Shown: positions 49,831 through 61,311, counted from the stretch's first letter. The stretch is DNA of 64,000 bases from an uncultured Clostridium sp. (GCA_946499885.1 CAMMTN010000003.1:22637-86636); one strand, 5' to 3'. Notes: generated by a model from the sequence alone, not told the origin. Translations and numbers: made by a program.

Positions 49831-50490
49831 TTATAATAATTTAGTATCATTTATAATTAGTTCAAACCATATTCCCAAATATTTTGCAGCATGTTTACTC
49901 ATCATTGTCCTATCCATAAATATTTCAAAATAATCTAAAACAGGTGATATTTTAGTATCTATTGTTAAATTTAATGTTACTTTTCTTTCATTTTTATTTA
50001 TAATAAATTCTGAATTTGTAACTGCATAATTTACTTTATCGTGTTTATCAAATGTAGATATATTTTTATTTACTACTCTTGATCTATGAACATCAGACTT
50101 GTCCGCAAGTATTAATGCAGCTGAAATGTCACTTACAGCTGTTCCAGTTTGTTCATCATGGTTTCCTATTGCCATCATAATTTCAGTTCGTAATTCTGGA
50201 TCTAGTCCCATACCTTTTAATATTTGGTATGCAAGTATTGCACCTGTATGTGCATGATCTACTCTATTTACACAATTTCCAATATCATGCATATATCCTG
50301 CAATTTTTGCAAGTTCGATTCTTTCTTTTGGATATTCTAAAGCTTCTAATACCTCTGCTGCACGATTTGCTACCATTGTAACATGCCTTACAGAATGTTC
50401 AGTATATCCTAGGGCATTTAATTGTTTTTGAGAACCTTCAACTAATGCTTTCACCTCTATATTGTTTTTTACATCTTCATAAGTTATCAT
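49831..50490 (-). CDS. HD-domain phosphohydrolase
   Basis: 219 residues. HD motif residues: HSVRHVTMVANRA (first His), YMHDIGNCVNRVDHAHTGA (HD pair) and AIGNHDEQTG, followed by the Asp in LILADKSDVHRSR. Such enzymes hydrolyse phosphate esters of nucleotides or second messengers; no partner domain indicates which. Start ATG after GGAGGAAA. The downstream neighbour is secD with a 32-base gap, perhaps co-transcribed. Confidence 0.87.
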   Translation of the reverse strand: MITYEDVKNNIEVKALVEGSQKQLNALGYTEHSVRHVTMVANRAAEVLEALEYPKERIELAKIAGYMHDIGNCVNRVDHAHTGAILAYQILKGMGLDPELRTEIMMAIGNHDEQTGTAVSDISAALILADKSDVHRSRVVNKNISTFDKHDKVNYAVTNSEFIINKNERKVTLNLTIDTKISPVLDYFEIFMDRTMMSKHAAKYLGIWFELIINDTKLL

Positions 50491-50761
50491 TTTTTTCCTC
50501 CGTGATTTAATTTTTAGTACTTAATGATTTTATATTAATTTTGTAAAAATATCAACTACTTTGGTAAATTTTTCTAAAATTTATATACCAAGAATGATGC
50601 ATCTGTGAAAAAGATAATAATTTGAAAATTTTTTAGAAAAACAATAAACAAAAAGACAAAAAGAAATACTAGTACTTTATAAGAAATTTAACCCTAAAAA
50701 ACTAAATTTTTAGGGCTTATGTTTTAAAAATTTGGGGACATTTTCAAAAATTATTGACATA
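50491..50761. other. Intergenic region with one hairpin
   Basis: No gene seen. AACCCTAAAAA / TTTTTAGGGCTT (about 50690-50721) is a hairpin downstream of the membrane protein gene on the minus strand, with a poor T tract. The rest is AT-rich. Confidence 0.55.
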
Positions 50762-51334
50762 CTACATATGCAATCTTCTATCTAGTTCTTCTGCTATACT
50801 GTTTCCACATAATATTAATGAGAAAACAAATGTAAATACAGCTACTATACTTGATATAATTGTAAAAATTGGTTTTGTAATTATATCTTTTGAAAAAATA
50901 TATACTACCATTGGAATAATACTTAATATAAATATTATTAATTGATATATGGCATATTTATAATATTTATTGACACTTACTATGGTTAACACCAATATTG
51001 TAATATTTGCAATACCTATTATTATTGGTATTGCATAATTAATTGCCCAACCATTATAACCCATAATAAAGTCTATACATATTACTAATATAGATATTGC
51101 AATAGATTGAACCATTACATTTGAACCAATATTAATATTTCTTTTTAATGAATACATTACTGTAATCCATGAATATATTATTCCAATTCCAACTATTAAG
51201 CACCATAGATATTTTGTAGATGTGAATACATTAACAATACTGCAAATTAGCATAGTTAAAAAAGATATAAAAATCATTAATTTTATTACTAAATGCCCTT
51301 TTTCTATATTTCTAACCTTTGGATATAAAGTCAT
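50762..51334 (-). CDS. DUF6320-like integral membrane protein
   Basis: About 190 residues from ATG 51334 (MTLYPKVRNIEKG), six membrane helices, C-terminus EELDRRLHM. It overlaps the end of the acyltransferase-like gene and is surely co-expressed with it. Neighbourhoods of this protein with an alcohol acetyltransferase-like protein and an alpha/beta hydrolase recur in Firmicutes as I remember, with no assigned function. Confidence 0.8.
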   Translation of the reverse strand: MTLYPKVRNIEKGHLVIKLMIFISFLTMLICSIVNVFTSTKYLWCLIVGIGIIYSWITVMYSLKRNINIGSNVMVQSIAISILVICIDFIMGYNGWAINYAIPIIIGIANITILVLTIVSVNKYYKYAIYQLIIFILSIIPMVVYIFSKDIITKPIFTIISSIVAVFTFVFSLILCGNSIAEELDRRLHM

Positions 51335-52592
51335 GCACACCATTCCCTTCTACTAATATATCTATTCCTTCTTCTCTAAGTTTTTTACAAAATGCTTCCT
51401 CAACCTCTGTATCTTGCAATGTTGATGTAAAAGTAAAAACTAGATTATTCTCAAATGAACAACTTGAGCATTTAATTTTTTCAACCGTTTCTGGAGCTAT
51501 AAGCATCAAAAACTTATCTATATATTTTTGATACTCTCCAATAATACCTATTCTTCCAATATTTGAAAAAGTAATTGTTGTATATTTTCTTATTTCAAGA
51601 TAGCTTAGTTTCACTATCGGTAATTTCAAAAATAAAGGAATTATTTTTATAAATGGATTATTACCTAATTTTACATTTGCTGACATAGTCTTACTTATTT
51701 CTTCTTTAGTTAATAATCTTTCAAATTCTGATTTAACAAATTTTAAAATGCCTTCAAAATTTTGTAACATTTTTAGTTTCATATCTGCTGCAACTGTTAT
51801 ATAACTGAAAAAATTACTTACTGTTTCAGATTTAAAATATTTTCTTAAATCTACTGGTACACATACTTTAATTGGCTTTTCAGCATTTTTCTTTTTATAT
51901 TTTGAATTATATATTGAGTATATTAAAACTGCTGTTAGATATTGTGTAATCGTAACACCTTTCTCTTTTGCTTTATTTTTTAACTCCTCTAAATTTATAT
52001 TAATATGTATAACTCCAATTGCTACTAAAGGAAGTTTTTTTCCATTTAACACATATGCCCTTTTTCCATCTCTTGCCCCTTTTGATTTTTTATCATAATT
52101 TTTTAAATAGTCATCTTCTGTATTATTTGAAAGCTTTTTTTTAGTTCTTAAAGCTTTATTAAATTCTTCTTTGTGTGTAAGTTCAATATATGTATAAACA
52201 ATTTCTCTTAAAAAAATTACTCCACTATTTCCATCAGTTAATGAATGAAATATATCTAAATTAATCTTATTTTTCCAATAAGTAACTTTAAATAAATAAT
52301 CATTGTTTGTATTTGGATCAATGTATTTACAAGGATAATCTTTCTCTTCTTCAATAATTATCTCTTTTGTATTATCTTCAAAATAGTACCAAAAAGCACC
52401 TTTTTTTAATTTAACTTTAAAAGATGGAAGCTGCTTTAATACTAAATTAACTGATTTTTTTAAAATGTTAGCATTTATTTCTTCTTTGAGAACTGCAGAT
52501 AATCTAAACACACTACTATATTTTTTACTTGATGCTATCGGAAATATTTTTGCTGAATTATCCAACCTTCTCCAATTATTTGATTTTTTCAC
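51312..52592 (-). CDS. Acyltransferase of the condensation/alcohol acetyltransferase fold
   Basis: About 426 residues from GTG 52592, which follows AAAGGAG; the ATG further upstream lies in a REPIN repeat. The fold of CoA-dependent acyltransferases is suggested by the HSLTDGNSG motif near residue 131 (HxxxDG) and the NFFSYITVAADM and ITFSNIGRIG blocks. Likely transfers an acyl group to a lipid or alcohol acceptor. Forms an operon with the membrane protein downstream and perhaps the esterase upstream. Confidence 0.82.
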   Translation of the reverse strand: MKKSNNWRRLDNSAKIFPIASSKKYSSVFRLSAVLKEEINANILKKSVNLVLKQLPSFKVKLKKGAFWYYFEDNTKEIIIEEEKDYPCKYIDPNTNNDYLFKVTYWKNKINLDIFHSLTDGNSGVIFLREIVYTYIELTHKEEFNKALRTKKKLSNNTEDDYLKNYDKKSKGARDGKRAYVLNGKKLPLVAIGVIHININLEELKNKAKEKGVTITQYLTAVLIYSIYNSKYKKKNAEKPIKVCVPVDLRKYFKSETVSNFFSYITVAADMKLKMLQNFEGILKFVKSEFERLLTKEEISKTMSANVKLGNNPFIKIIPLFLKLPIVKLSYLEIRKYTTITFSNIGRIGIIGEYQKYIDKFLMLIAPETVEKIKCSSCSFENNLVFTFTSTLQDTEVEEAFCKKLREEGIDILVEGNGVHDFISKG

Positions 52593-52603
52593 TTTTTCTC
52601 CTT

Positions 52604-52714
52604 TTGCGCCATTGGGGACGTACACCTTTGGCTTAATTTATTATAATCATTATAAAATAAATCACAAAATAAAATTTAAAACTGTGCCAAAGGTGTACGT
52701 CCCCAATGGCGCAA
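52604..52714. repeat. REPIN-like palindrome (GCGCC type)
   Basis: Perfect 29-bp arms at 52604-52632 and 52686-52714, containing GCGCCATTGGGGACG. It lies between the esterase and the acyltransferase gene, next to the latter's ribosome site. Confidence 0.9.
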
Positions 52715-52725
52715 ATTTATTTACC

Positions 52726-53613
52726 TTAGCTCATAATTATTTCTATTATCTTATTATATCCTTCTTTTGCATGTAAAGTTTCCGCTTTATGTTTCATTAA
52801 AACAAAATTATGTATTGCTTCTGAATATTCTATAAAATTAATTTTACCCTTATTGTTTAAAGCAAATTCTTTTGCATCTGGATTTAAAATATCTCTCGTT
52901 CCAGATAATATGTATATATTTTTTAATCTATCTGTTGGACCTAAAACAGGATTTACTAAGTAGCTTTTCATTCCATTTTTTCCAGCATATTTTTTTCCAG
53001 ATAATTTTAATAATGCTTTATTTAAAACTGGATCATCTATTTCATCTATTTTAGGATTATTCATTCTTACATCAAGCCATGGAGATATTAATATTGTTTT
53101 GTCAGGTAATCTGTAATCTAATTTTCCATTTCTTTGATATAAAGCTAGTGCTAATCCTGCACCTGCAGAATCACCCATAAGTATAAATTCCTTATCATTT
53201 ACTTTTTCTATTATTTCTTTATACAATGGTTCCATTATTTTAAATACTTCGGCATAAGTATGCTCTGGTGCTAATGGATAATCAGGAACTATTATTGTAC
53301 TTTGCGACTCATCAATTACATCTTTAAAGAAATTCCAATGATATTTTTCTAGCTCTCCAATATATGAACCACCATGAAGATATAATATAACTTTACTTGA
53401 TTTATTTAATTTAAATATATCATTTTTTTGTTTTTCATTATCTAAAACTTCATTTTTTGGAGATATTACAAAAACATCTCGAGATATAAATTTTGTTTTA
53501 AAAAAATTATAATCATCAAAAGCATTTTTTGAAAGTTTTGAAGTTGCAAATCTTAATTCATAATAAAGAACAGCAAGTAGTATAATTATAAATATTAAAA
53601 ATAAAATTAACAT
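52726..53613 (-). CDS. Alpha/beta hydrolase (esterase/lipase)
   Basis: About 295 residues. N-terminal membrane anchor (2-20), oxyanion motif LHGGSYIGE, nucleophile elbow MGDSAGAGLAL, and Asp and His of the triad in SGTRDILNPDAKE and AIHNFVL. This is the hormone-sensitive-lipase type (HGG + GDSAG). Anchored at the membrane, it probably hydrolyses an ester; the adjacent acyltransferase-like gene suggests a coupled acylation/deacylation pair. The ATG at 53613 is better spaced from AAAGGA than that at 53622. Confidence 0.9.
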   Translation of the reverse strand: MLILFLIFIIILLAVLYYELRFATSKLSKNAFDDYNFFKTKFISRDVFVISPKNEVLDNEKQKNDIFKLNKSSKVILYLHGGSYIGELEKYHWNFFKDVIDESQSTIIVPDYPLAPEHTYAEVFKIMEPLYKEIIEKVNDKEFILMGDSAGAGLALALYQRNGKLDYRLPDKTILISPWLDVRMNNPKIDEIDDPVLNKALLKLSGKKYAGKNGMKSYLVNPVLGPTDRLKNIYILSGTRDILNPDAKEFALNNKGKINFIEYSEAIHNFVLMKHKAETLHAKEGYNKIIEIIMS

Positions 53614-53812
53614 TTTTGTCATTTCCTTTATAATTTGGTATTTTTTTCTTTTTAAATTTTTTCTTATTTATCTTAACATACTATTTTATTTTTTTCTATC
53701 TTTATACATTTTTTTCTTCTATATTTTTTTTTAAATTGTTTAAAATAATATTATTAATAAAAAAAATTTAGAAGCAATGTTAATTTTCATTTCTTCAGAA
53801 AGGATATTTTAT

Positions 53813-54460
53813 ATGGATAGTAAAAAGTGGATAATAGTAATTGTTTCTCTTCTTATTCTTGGTGCCCTATTATTATATGCTTTTTTTGAAAGTAAAAACA
53901 CTGTTCCTCAAAGTAATTATACTCCTAGTCAAGTTACAACTAATACTACAGCTAATAATTCCAATTCTATAAATAATACAACAACTAATGAAACTAAAAC
54001 TGTGCAAGAAACTAAAATAAGTAGTTTTTCTACTCCTATAGTTGATGACCATAAAAACAGGATTAATAACATAAAAATAACATGTTCAAGAATTAGCGGA
54101 ACTATAGTAAAATCTAATGAAGAATTTTCTTTTTGTGATGTTGTGGGCGAGCCTACTAGCAAAGATGGATATAAAGAAGCACATGCATTTGTAGATGGAG
54201 AATTAGTAAATGCTATTGGAGGTGGAAATTGTCAAGTAAGTACTACAATTTATAATGCAGCCAAAAAAATAGATGGTGTGAAAATCACAGAAAGGCATGA
54301 ACATGGAAAAGAAGTAGGATATATTGAAATGGGAAAAGATGCAACAGTTGCATATGATTATTTGGACTTAAAATTTGAAAATAATAATGATTTTAACTTA
54401 AAATTAAAGGCATATATAAAAGATGATAAAGTATGTGTTGATATTTATAAATTATCATAA
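53813..54460 (+). CDS. VanW-domain membrane-anchored protein
   Basis: 215 residues from ATG 53813 after AGAAAGGA. One N-terminal helix (7-27), a Thr/Asn-rich linker (35-70), then a VanW-like domain with SNEEFSFCDVVGEPTSKDGYKEAHAF and the conserved GGGNCQVSTTIYNAA. VanW domains occur in cell-wall-linked proteins of Gram-positives and their chemistry is not settled. Located outside the membrane, apparently monocistronic. Confidence 0.88.
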   Translation: MDSKKWIIVIVSLLILGALLLYAFFESKNTVPQSNYTPSQVTTNTTANNSNSINNTTTNETKTVQETKISSFSTPIVDDHKNRINNIKITCSRISGTIVKSNEEFSFCDVVGEPTSKDGYKEAHAFVDGELVNAIGGGNCQVSTTIYNAAKKIDGVKITERHEHGKEVGYIEMGKDATVAYDYLDLKFENNNDFNLKLKAYIKDDKVCVDIYKLS

Positions 54461-54483
54461 TAATGATAATTATGTTTATTCTA

Positions 54484-54521
54484 GTAGTACTTAAGAGTAA
54501 AATCTCTTAAGTATTACTAAA
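54484..54521. terminator. Terminator between convergent VanW gene and rlmD
   Basis: TAGTAGTACTTAAGAG / CTCTTAAGTATTACTA hairpin with one mismatch and a TAAAAT loop. Situated between the two convergent genes and able to serve both. Confidence 0.7.
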
Positions 54522-54543
54522 TAATATGGTGTGCTATAAAACA

Positions 54544-55953
54544 TTATTGAATCTTGAAAACTATTAAATTTAGCAATGGCCGGTAATTCTTTAACTCTAG
54601 CAACGCACAACACTCCACATGACTCGTATATGGGAACATATCTACTGGCTGTAACTCTTTTATTTCATATTCTTTTTCTAGCATTTTAATATCTCTTACC
54701 ATTGTTGCAGGATTACAGCTTACATAAACTAATTTTCTCACTCCTGCTTCTAGAATTTTATTAATTGTAACATTGTCCAATCCCCTTCTTGGTGGATCTA
54801 CAATTATAGCTGTTGGCTTAACTTTATCTTCTTCCAACAACTTTTTAAAAGCAACTTCAACATCCCCTGCAATAAATTCTATATTATCTATATTATTTAA
54901 TTTTGCATTTTCTTTGGCCGCTTCTATAGCCTCTTCTACTATTTCTATTCCATATACTTTTTTCACTTTATTTGATGCACATATGCCTATTGTACCTATC
55001 CCACAATATAAATCGCAAAGTATGTCATTTTCATTTAAGTTTGCAAACTCTATTGCTTTTTTATATAATTTCTCTGTTTGTATTGGATTAGTTTGATAAA
55101 ATGATTTAGCTGATATTTTAAATTTATATCCCATAAGTTCATCATAAATATATCCATCTCCATATAGTATAATATTTTTATCTCCTAAAATAACATTTGT
55201 ATTTTTGCTATTTATATTTTTAATAATTGTTTTTACTTCTGGAAATTCATTTTTTATTTTATCAACCAATTCCTTTTCATTTGTTATTATATTTTCATTT
55301 GTTACAATAATGCACATTATTTCATTTGTTTTTACCCCTACTTTAATTACAATATGTCTTATTGCTCCTTTTCTTGTTTTTTCATCATATATTGATATAT
55401 CGTTTTCTTTAATAAAACTAAATATAGTGTTTGCAACTTCTTGTGCTTTTTTGTTTTGTATTAGGCAGTTTTCTGTAGGAATAATTTCATGAGTTCTACT
55501 TGCAAAAACTCCCATAACTGATATTCCATCTTTATTTTTTCCAACTGGATTTTGTAATTTATTTCTATAGTAATATGGATTTTCCATTCCTATTACATCA
55601 TTTACATTTATTTTCTTGTTTAAGCTCTTATTTATTAGATTTTGTATCATTTCTTTTTTTAGTCTTAAAGTTTCTTCATATTCTATGTGTCTTAAATTAC
55701 ATCCTCCACATCTTTTATATGTAGTACAATCTGACTCTACTCTATATTCTGATTTTTTTAATACTTCTATTAATTTGCCAAAAGCGAATGATTTATTTAT
55801 TTTTACAATTAATATTTTACATATTTCTCCTTTAATTGCTCCTTTTATAAATATGGTAAAACCATTTATTTTGGCTATTCCTTCTCCTTCACATCCATTA
55901 TCAATTATTTCTACTTCATATTCTTTATTTTTTTCTACTGGTATATTATCCAT
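54544..55953 (-). CDS. rlmD: 23S rRNA (uracil-5-)-methyltransferase RlmD
   Basis: 469 residues. TRAM domain (1-60), an iron-sulfur-type cysteine set (CTTYKRCGGCNLRHIEY), then the methyltransferase domain with LYCGIGTIGI and the catalytic Cys in VYVSCNPATMVRDI. It methylates uridine in 23S rRNA. An in-frame CGG at 54582-54580 lies after the conserved end (ECCALLELKN); read as sense it adds 13 residues, skipped it gives an early stop (KNYGHC). Confidence 0.95.
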   Translation of the reverse strand: MDNIPVEKNKEYEVEIIDNGCEGEGIAKINGFTIFIKGAIKGEICKILIVKINKSFAFGKLIEVLKKSEYRVESDCTTYKRCGGCNLRHIEYEETLRLKKEMIQNLINKSLNKKINVNDVIGMENPYYYRNKLQNPVGKNKDGISVMGVFASRTHEIIPTENCLIQNKKAQEVANTIFSFIKENDISIYDEKTRKGAIRHIVIKVGVKTNEIMCIIVTNENIITNEKELVDKIKNEFPEVKTIIKNINSKNTNVILGDKNIILYGDGYIYDELMGYKFKISAKSFYQTNPIQTEKLYKKAIEFANLNENDILCDLYCGIGTIGICASNKVKKVYGIEIVEEAIEAAKENAKLNNIDNIEFIAGDVEVAFKKLLEEDKVKPTAIIVDPPRRGLDNVTINKILEAGVRKLVYVSCNPATMVRDIKMLEKEYEIKELQPVDMFPYTSHVECCALLELKNYRPLLNLIVFKIQ

Positions 55954-56018
55954 TTTTAAACCATTCCTTCTTAATCATCAATTTTCTTTATTATATCATA
56001 TTTATTATTATAACATAT

Positions 56019-56540
56019 CTATAAAGTTAATTGTACTGGATCTCTAAAATAATTTATATTTGGTGGATTAAATGTAAAAAATATAAAACATAATACTAAT
56101 ATAGAAATTAATATTATAGATACAGTCTTTGTCTTGTTTGTTGAAAAACTTTTCATTTGCATGATTTTATATGCTATTATTTCTGATAATATTGTTCCAA
56201 CTACAAAACTTCCTATATCTAGAACTGCAAAGTTTGTACCAATTATTCCAGTATATGTAAAGAAAAAAACTGTTATAAATAATATTCCAAATATTATTCC
56301 TATTGTTTTTGCTTCAATATAATTATTAGTTTCTTTGTAAATGTTAATTCCTTCAAATATAGCAAAAATTAACATTGGAAAAAATATTAATTTTAGATGT
56401 TCCCATGTACTTTCATTTATAGCACTAAATACACCTACTATTTTGCTATTTCCAGACCATTCATATGTAAAATGTAATAATGTTCCCATTATCAATGTAA
56501 ACAAGATAGCAGTAATCTGCCAATATTTAATTTTTCTCAT
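56019..56540 (-). CDS. DUF6512-like membrane protein
   Basis: 173 residues, five membrane helices. The N-terminal pattern LLHFTYEWSGNSKIVGVFSAINESTWEHLKL (polar residues between helices 1 and 2) is characteristic of the DUF6512 group as I recall; function unknown. Start ATG after AAGGGTGTGTG. Stands alone upstream of tRNA-Leu. Confidence 0.75.
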   Translation of the reverse strand: MRKIKYWQITAILFTLIMGTLLHFTYEWSGNSKIVGVFSAINESTWEHLKLIFFPMLIFAIFEGINIYKETNNYIEAKTIGIIFGILFITVFFFTYTGIIGTNFAVLDIGSFVVGTILSEIIAYKIMQMKSFSTNKTKTVSIILISILVLCFIFFTFNPPNINYFRDPVQLTL

Positions 56541-56632
56541 ATAGCATCACACACCCTTCTAAATTATTTTATTATATATATTAAATAATACTAATGATTA
56601 CAAAATTTTATTCATTTTTTATTCAATTTGTA

Positions 56633-56662
56633 TTGACAATAAACATATATAAGTGATAAAAT
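56633..56662 (+). promoter_or_regulatory. Promoter of tRNA-Leu
   Basis: TTGACA at 56633-56638, an 18-base spacer and TAAAAT at 56657-56662, 20 bases before the tRNA. Confidence 0.7.
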
Positions 56663-56681
56663 ATATCTTGTTATTATTAAT

Positions 56682-56765
56682 GCGGATGTGGCGGAACTGG
56701 CAGACGCGCTGGTCTTAGGAACCAGTACCAACGGTGTGGAGGTTCGAGTCCTCTCATCCGCACCA
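56682..56765 (+). tRNA. tRNA-Leu (anticodon UAG)
   Basis: 84 bases with a long variable arm, as in class II tRNAs. Acceptor GCGGATG pairs with CATCCGC, then A and encoded CCA. The anticodon arm CTGGT-CTTAGGA-ACCAG gives TAG, which reads CUN Leu codons. A perfect 8-bp inverted repeat and a terminator follow. Confidence 0.97.
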
Positions 56766-56772
56766 ATGACGT

Positions 56773-56843
56773 TTCTGTTCGAACTTTTATAGAACAGAAT
56801 TGATACAAAATCAATCAGAAAATAAAATCTGGTTGATTTTTTT
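56773..56843 (+). terminator. Inverted repeat and terminator after tRNA-Leu
   Basis: TTCTGTTC (56773-56780) / GAACAGAA (56792-56799), then AAATCAA ... TTGATTT with CAG/CTG inside, followed by seven T. The second hairpin is a rho-independent terminator. Confidence 0.8.
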
Positions 56844-56895
56844 GTTGCCTATAAACAATATGAAAATCATCCAAACGAAAGGATGGTGTAAAAAA

Positions 56896-57165
56896 ATGAA
56901 GATTATTAAGCAAGAATTACAATTCGAGAAATGTCTAAAACAGAGAATTGAATTTATATGTGAATTTTCTAAAATTACTCCTACTTTTATAAATGGTAGC
57001 ATTAGAAAATTAGAAAAAACTAACCTTACATATATTGAACCACATAGAGTTATTATTAAAAATATTACTTTTTTAGTTTTTAATTATTCAAATGATGTGT
57101 ATATCTCTAACTTAACTAAAAAGATAAAATTATCAGAGTTAGAAGAATATTTGAAAAGCATATAA
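56896..57165 (+). CDS. Small hypothetical protein at the element's left edge
   Basis: 89 residues, MKIIKQELQFEKCLKQRIEF to KLSELEEYLKSI, soluble, basic. Chosen start ATG 56896 follows AAAGGATGGTG. It lies between tRNA-Leu and the recombinase and probably belongs to the mobile element, whose left boundary is not resolved. No family recognised. Confidence 0.65.
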   Translation: MKIIKQELQFEKCLKQRIEFICEFSKITPTFINGSIRKLEKTNLTYIEPHRVIIKNITFLVFNYSNDVYISNLTKKIKLSELEEYLKSI

Positions 57166-57175
57166 TTGTAAATAA

Positions 57176-57203
57176 TTGACATTTACTTAAATCGTGATAT
57201 AAT
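57176..57203 (+). promoter_or_regulatory. Strong promoter upstream of the recombinase leader
   Basis: TTGACA (57176-57181), 16-base spacer, TATAAT (57198-57203). It drives a leader of about 170 bases that contains two hairpins. Confidence 0.8.
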
Positions 57204-57317
57204 ATAGGCAATTGATTATGTATAGTTGTTCGTAAAGAACTATACAATTACGTGTACTTTGAAAAATTTATATTATATTACAATTATATTGTATTTTATT
57301 TTGTGATAAACGGATTT

Positions 57318-57364
57318 AAGAGATGTCAATGGTACTCGTATTGTACTTTGATGTCTCTTTTTTG
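57318..57364 (+). terminator. Leader terminator (attenuator) before the recombinase
   Basis: AAGAGATGTCAA (57318-57329) pairs with TTGATGTCTCTT (57348-57359), two G-U pairs, followed by TTTTTT. It ends about eight bases before the GGAGG of the recombinase. An earlier hairpin, TGTATAGTT / AACTATACA (near 57219-57246), could take part in control. Confidence 0.75.
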
Positions 57365-57368
57365 TTAG

Positions 57369-59303
<1,935 letters not shown>

Positions 59304-59344
59304 TTGTTGCAACTAAACTAAAAATATTTGCTATGTTGCAACAA
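59304..59344. repeat. Perfect inverted repeat after the recombinase
   Basis: TTGTTGCAAC (59304-59313) and GTTGCAACAA (59335-59344) directly after the stop codon, with a 21-base loop. No T tract follows, so it may be a protein-binding site or weak terminator. Confidence 0.7.
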
Positions 59345-59411
59345 CAAATTAACGTGGCACTTTTTGTTTTTACGAAGTAAAAATGAAAGTGGCGATAGTT
59401 AATTTGGATAA

Positions 59412-59516
59412 AATTTATCTTGAGAAGATAAATTTTATTGCCTCGCAGAGCCCCCGAGTTATGATGGTACGTCATAACTCATAGGGGGTTAGGACTTATG
59501 ACAAAGTCAAAGTCCT
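59412..59516. other. Candidate origin of transfer (oriT)
   Basis: Three hairpins in 105 bases just upstream of the relaxase: AATTTATCT / AGATAAATT; CCCCCGAGTTATGA with TCATAACTC-ATA-GGGGG (59451-59488); and AGGACTT / AAGTCCT (59491-59516). The hairpin cluster next to a Mob/Pre gene is the normal place of oriT in mobilizable elements. The nick site is not identified. Confidence 0.6.
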
Positions 59517-59549
59517 GTGTTTCGAAGAAAATTCAAGGAGGTGGTTTTA

Positions 59550-60938
59550 TTGGAGCAAGAATTAGCATATTCTTTTCACTTGGGCAGTGATAAAAATAAA
59601 AGCAAATTGGCAAGGAAAGTTTCAAAAGGAAATGTATCAGGTACTACTTCTCTTTCTAATAATGCAATTCAAAATGCTAATGATTTATCAAGAGTTAATA
59701 AGCATAATTTAAGAGATTATGATAATCAAAGAGAATTAATTAGAACGATTTATGGAACAAATGATATTGTAAATGATGTTAAGCAAGTATATCTAGATGA
59801 ATTTGAAAAAGCAAGACTAGAATATAATAACAAACAAACTCGTGAAGATAGAAAAATTGAAGATTATTTCAAAAAAGTATGCGATTCACAAAATGATATA
59901 GCTTGTGAAATTATAATAGAACTTGGAGATATGGACTTTTGGAATGATAAAGACCAAGAATATAGATTAAAAATGATTGATGTATATAATGAACAAATAA
60001 AGGACTTAATTAAAATTGTACCAACTTTTAAAATAGCAAATGCTACAATACATTTTGATGAAACCTCTCCCCATTTACACATTGTTGGAGTGCCAATTAT
60101 TGAAAATTGCAAAAGAGGAATGAAAAAACAAGTGGGAAAATCACAAGTATTTACTAAAAACTCATTAACTGAAATACAAGATAAAATGCGAAATGCTTGT
60201 ATTAAGTCCTATAACAAGTTTTATGAAGTTGATACAAAATTAAAAGAAAAACAAAAAGGCAGAAATCAAGATATAAATGTTAAGGATATGGGAGATTATA
60301 GAAAAATAAAGAAACAACTAGAACAGAAAGAACAAAAACTTGCAAAAGCTAATAATCAAACAAAACAACTTGATAATTATAGTAAAGATGTTAATGAAAT
60401 ATTAGATAATTTAAAACCTACTAAGCTGAACAAAAATAATATGGTTATTTCAAACGAGAATGTCCAGAAACTAAAAAATTATACTAAAGATGTAAAAGAT
60501 ATCACTAAAACACTTAGAAGTGTAAATGACTTGAATATGGCAATTAAAGATTTTGAGCATTGTTCTTTTGAAATAGCACAAGAAAATCGTTCTCTAAAAT
60601 CTCACTTAGAGTTAAAAGATGATGAAATTAGTAATCTTAAAAGTAAATTATCTGCTAAAGATAAAATTATAAACAGATTACAAGCTGAAAAGGAAAAAAT
60701 AAAACAAGAACTGAAAAAATTTAAAGACTTTTGGCATAATATTATGAGCCATTTCCACAAGCGAATATGCTATGATAAAAATGAAAATTATAAAATAGTT
60801 AGTGATGATTTATATAAGAATGGCATATTTGACAACAATGATAATGAAATCGCTAATAATATTTATAGAAAAGTAACGATATCAGATGAGAACAAAAAAG
60901 ATAAAATCAAAAAGAAAAATAGTGATATAAGGTTTTAA
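59550..60938 (+). CDS. Mob/Pre family relaxase (plasmid mobilization protein)
   Basis: About 463 residues from TTG 59550, which follows AAGGAGGTGG at good spacing. The family's metal-binding motif ATIHFDETSPHLHIVGVPI is at about 170-188. The C-terminal half is a long coiled coil (from about 240). The protein nicks oriT and leads the strand into the recipient. Its mobilization helper functions must come from a conjugative element elsewhere. AGG is used in frame for Arg twice. Confidence 0.92.
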   Translation: MEQELAYSFHLGSDKNKSKLARKVSKGNVSGTTSLSNNAIQNANDLSRVNKHNLRDYDNQRELIRTIYGTNDIVNDVKQVYLDEFEKARLEYNNKQTREDRKIEDYFKKVCDSQNDIACEIIIELGDMDFWNDKDQEYRLKMIDVYNEQIKDLIKIVPTFKIANATIHFDETSPHLHIVGVPIIENCKRGMKKQVGKSQVFTKNSLTEIQDKMRNACIKSYNKFYEVDTKLKEKQKGRNQDINVKDMGDYRKIKKQLEQKEQKLAKANNQTKQLDNYSKDVNEILDNLKPTKLNKNNMVISNENVQKLKNYTKDVKDITKTLRSVNDLNMAIKDFEHCSFEIAQENRSLKSHLELKDDEISNLKSKLSAKDKIINRLQAEKEKIKQELKKFKDFWHNIMSHFHKRICYDKNENYKIVSDDLYKNGIFDNNDNEIANNIYRKVTISDENKKDKIKKKNSDIRF

Positions 60939-60955
60939 AACGGAGAAACTTGAAT

Positions 60956-61261
60956 ATGGAAAATGAAAAGGTAAAATATTTAACAGATATGATAAATGAT
61001 ATGGATATAAAAGATAAATTAAGATTAGCAATATGTATAATCCAAAGCAAATGGTATGGTCTTATATATAATACTAAAGAAAATTATGAGAAATTTGATA
61101 TTATGTTAAAAGATATAGATGAAGAATATAGAACTACACTTATAAATTTTGGAAAATATAAACTTGTAATGTTTGCAATGGCTAAACTTATGGAAATGGA
61201 AACAACAGACCAAAATAAAGTTGCTTTATATCTTTTTAATAATATAAATTTGGAAAAATAA
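60956..61261 (+). CDS. Small helical protein in the mobile element
   Basis: 101 residues, MENEKVKYLTDMINDMDIKD to NLEK, almost wholly helical and acidic. The ATG at 60956 follows GGAG at ten bases; an in-frame TTG at 60950 is possible. It lies 17 bases after the relaxase stop and is probably in the same transcript. Family not recognised; accessory mobilization or regulatory protein possible. Confidence 0.65.
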   Translation: MENEKVKYLTDMINDMDIKDKLRLAICIIQSKWYGLIYNTKENYEKFDIMLKDIDEEYRTTLINFGKYKLVMFAMAKLMEMETTDQNKVALYLFNNINLEK

Positions 61262-61282
61262 GTAAAATATTAGTTTGTTTGC

Positions 61283-61311
61283 TTGAAATTAATAGGTAAA
61301 TGTTGTATTAT
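61283..61311 (+). promoter_or_regulatory. Promoter of the par-like toxin mRNA
   Basis: TTGAAA (61283-61288), 17-base spacer, TATTAT (61306-61311). Confidence 0.7.

Noticed and set aside
56682-56765. tRNA-Leu as the integration site of the mobile element
   Set aside because: No second copy of the tRNA 3' end was found in the window, and large serine recombinases seldom use tRNA genes. The boundaries remain unknown.
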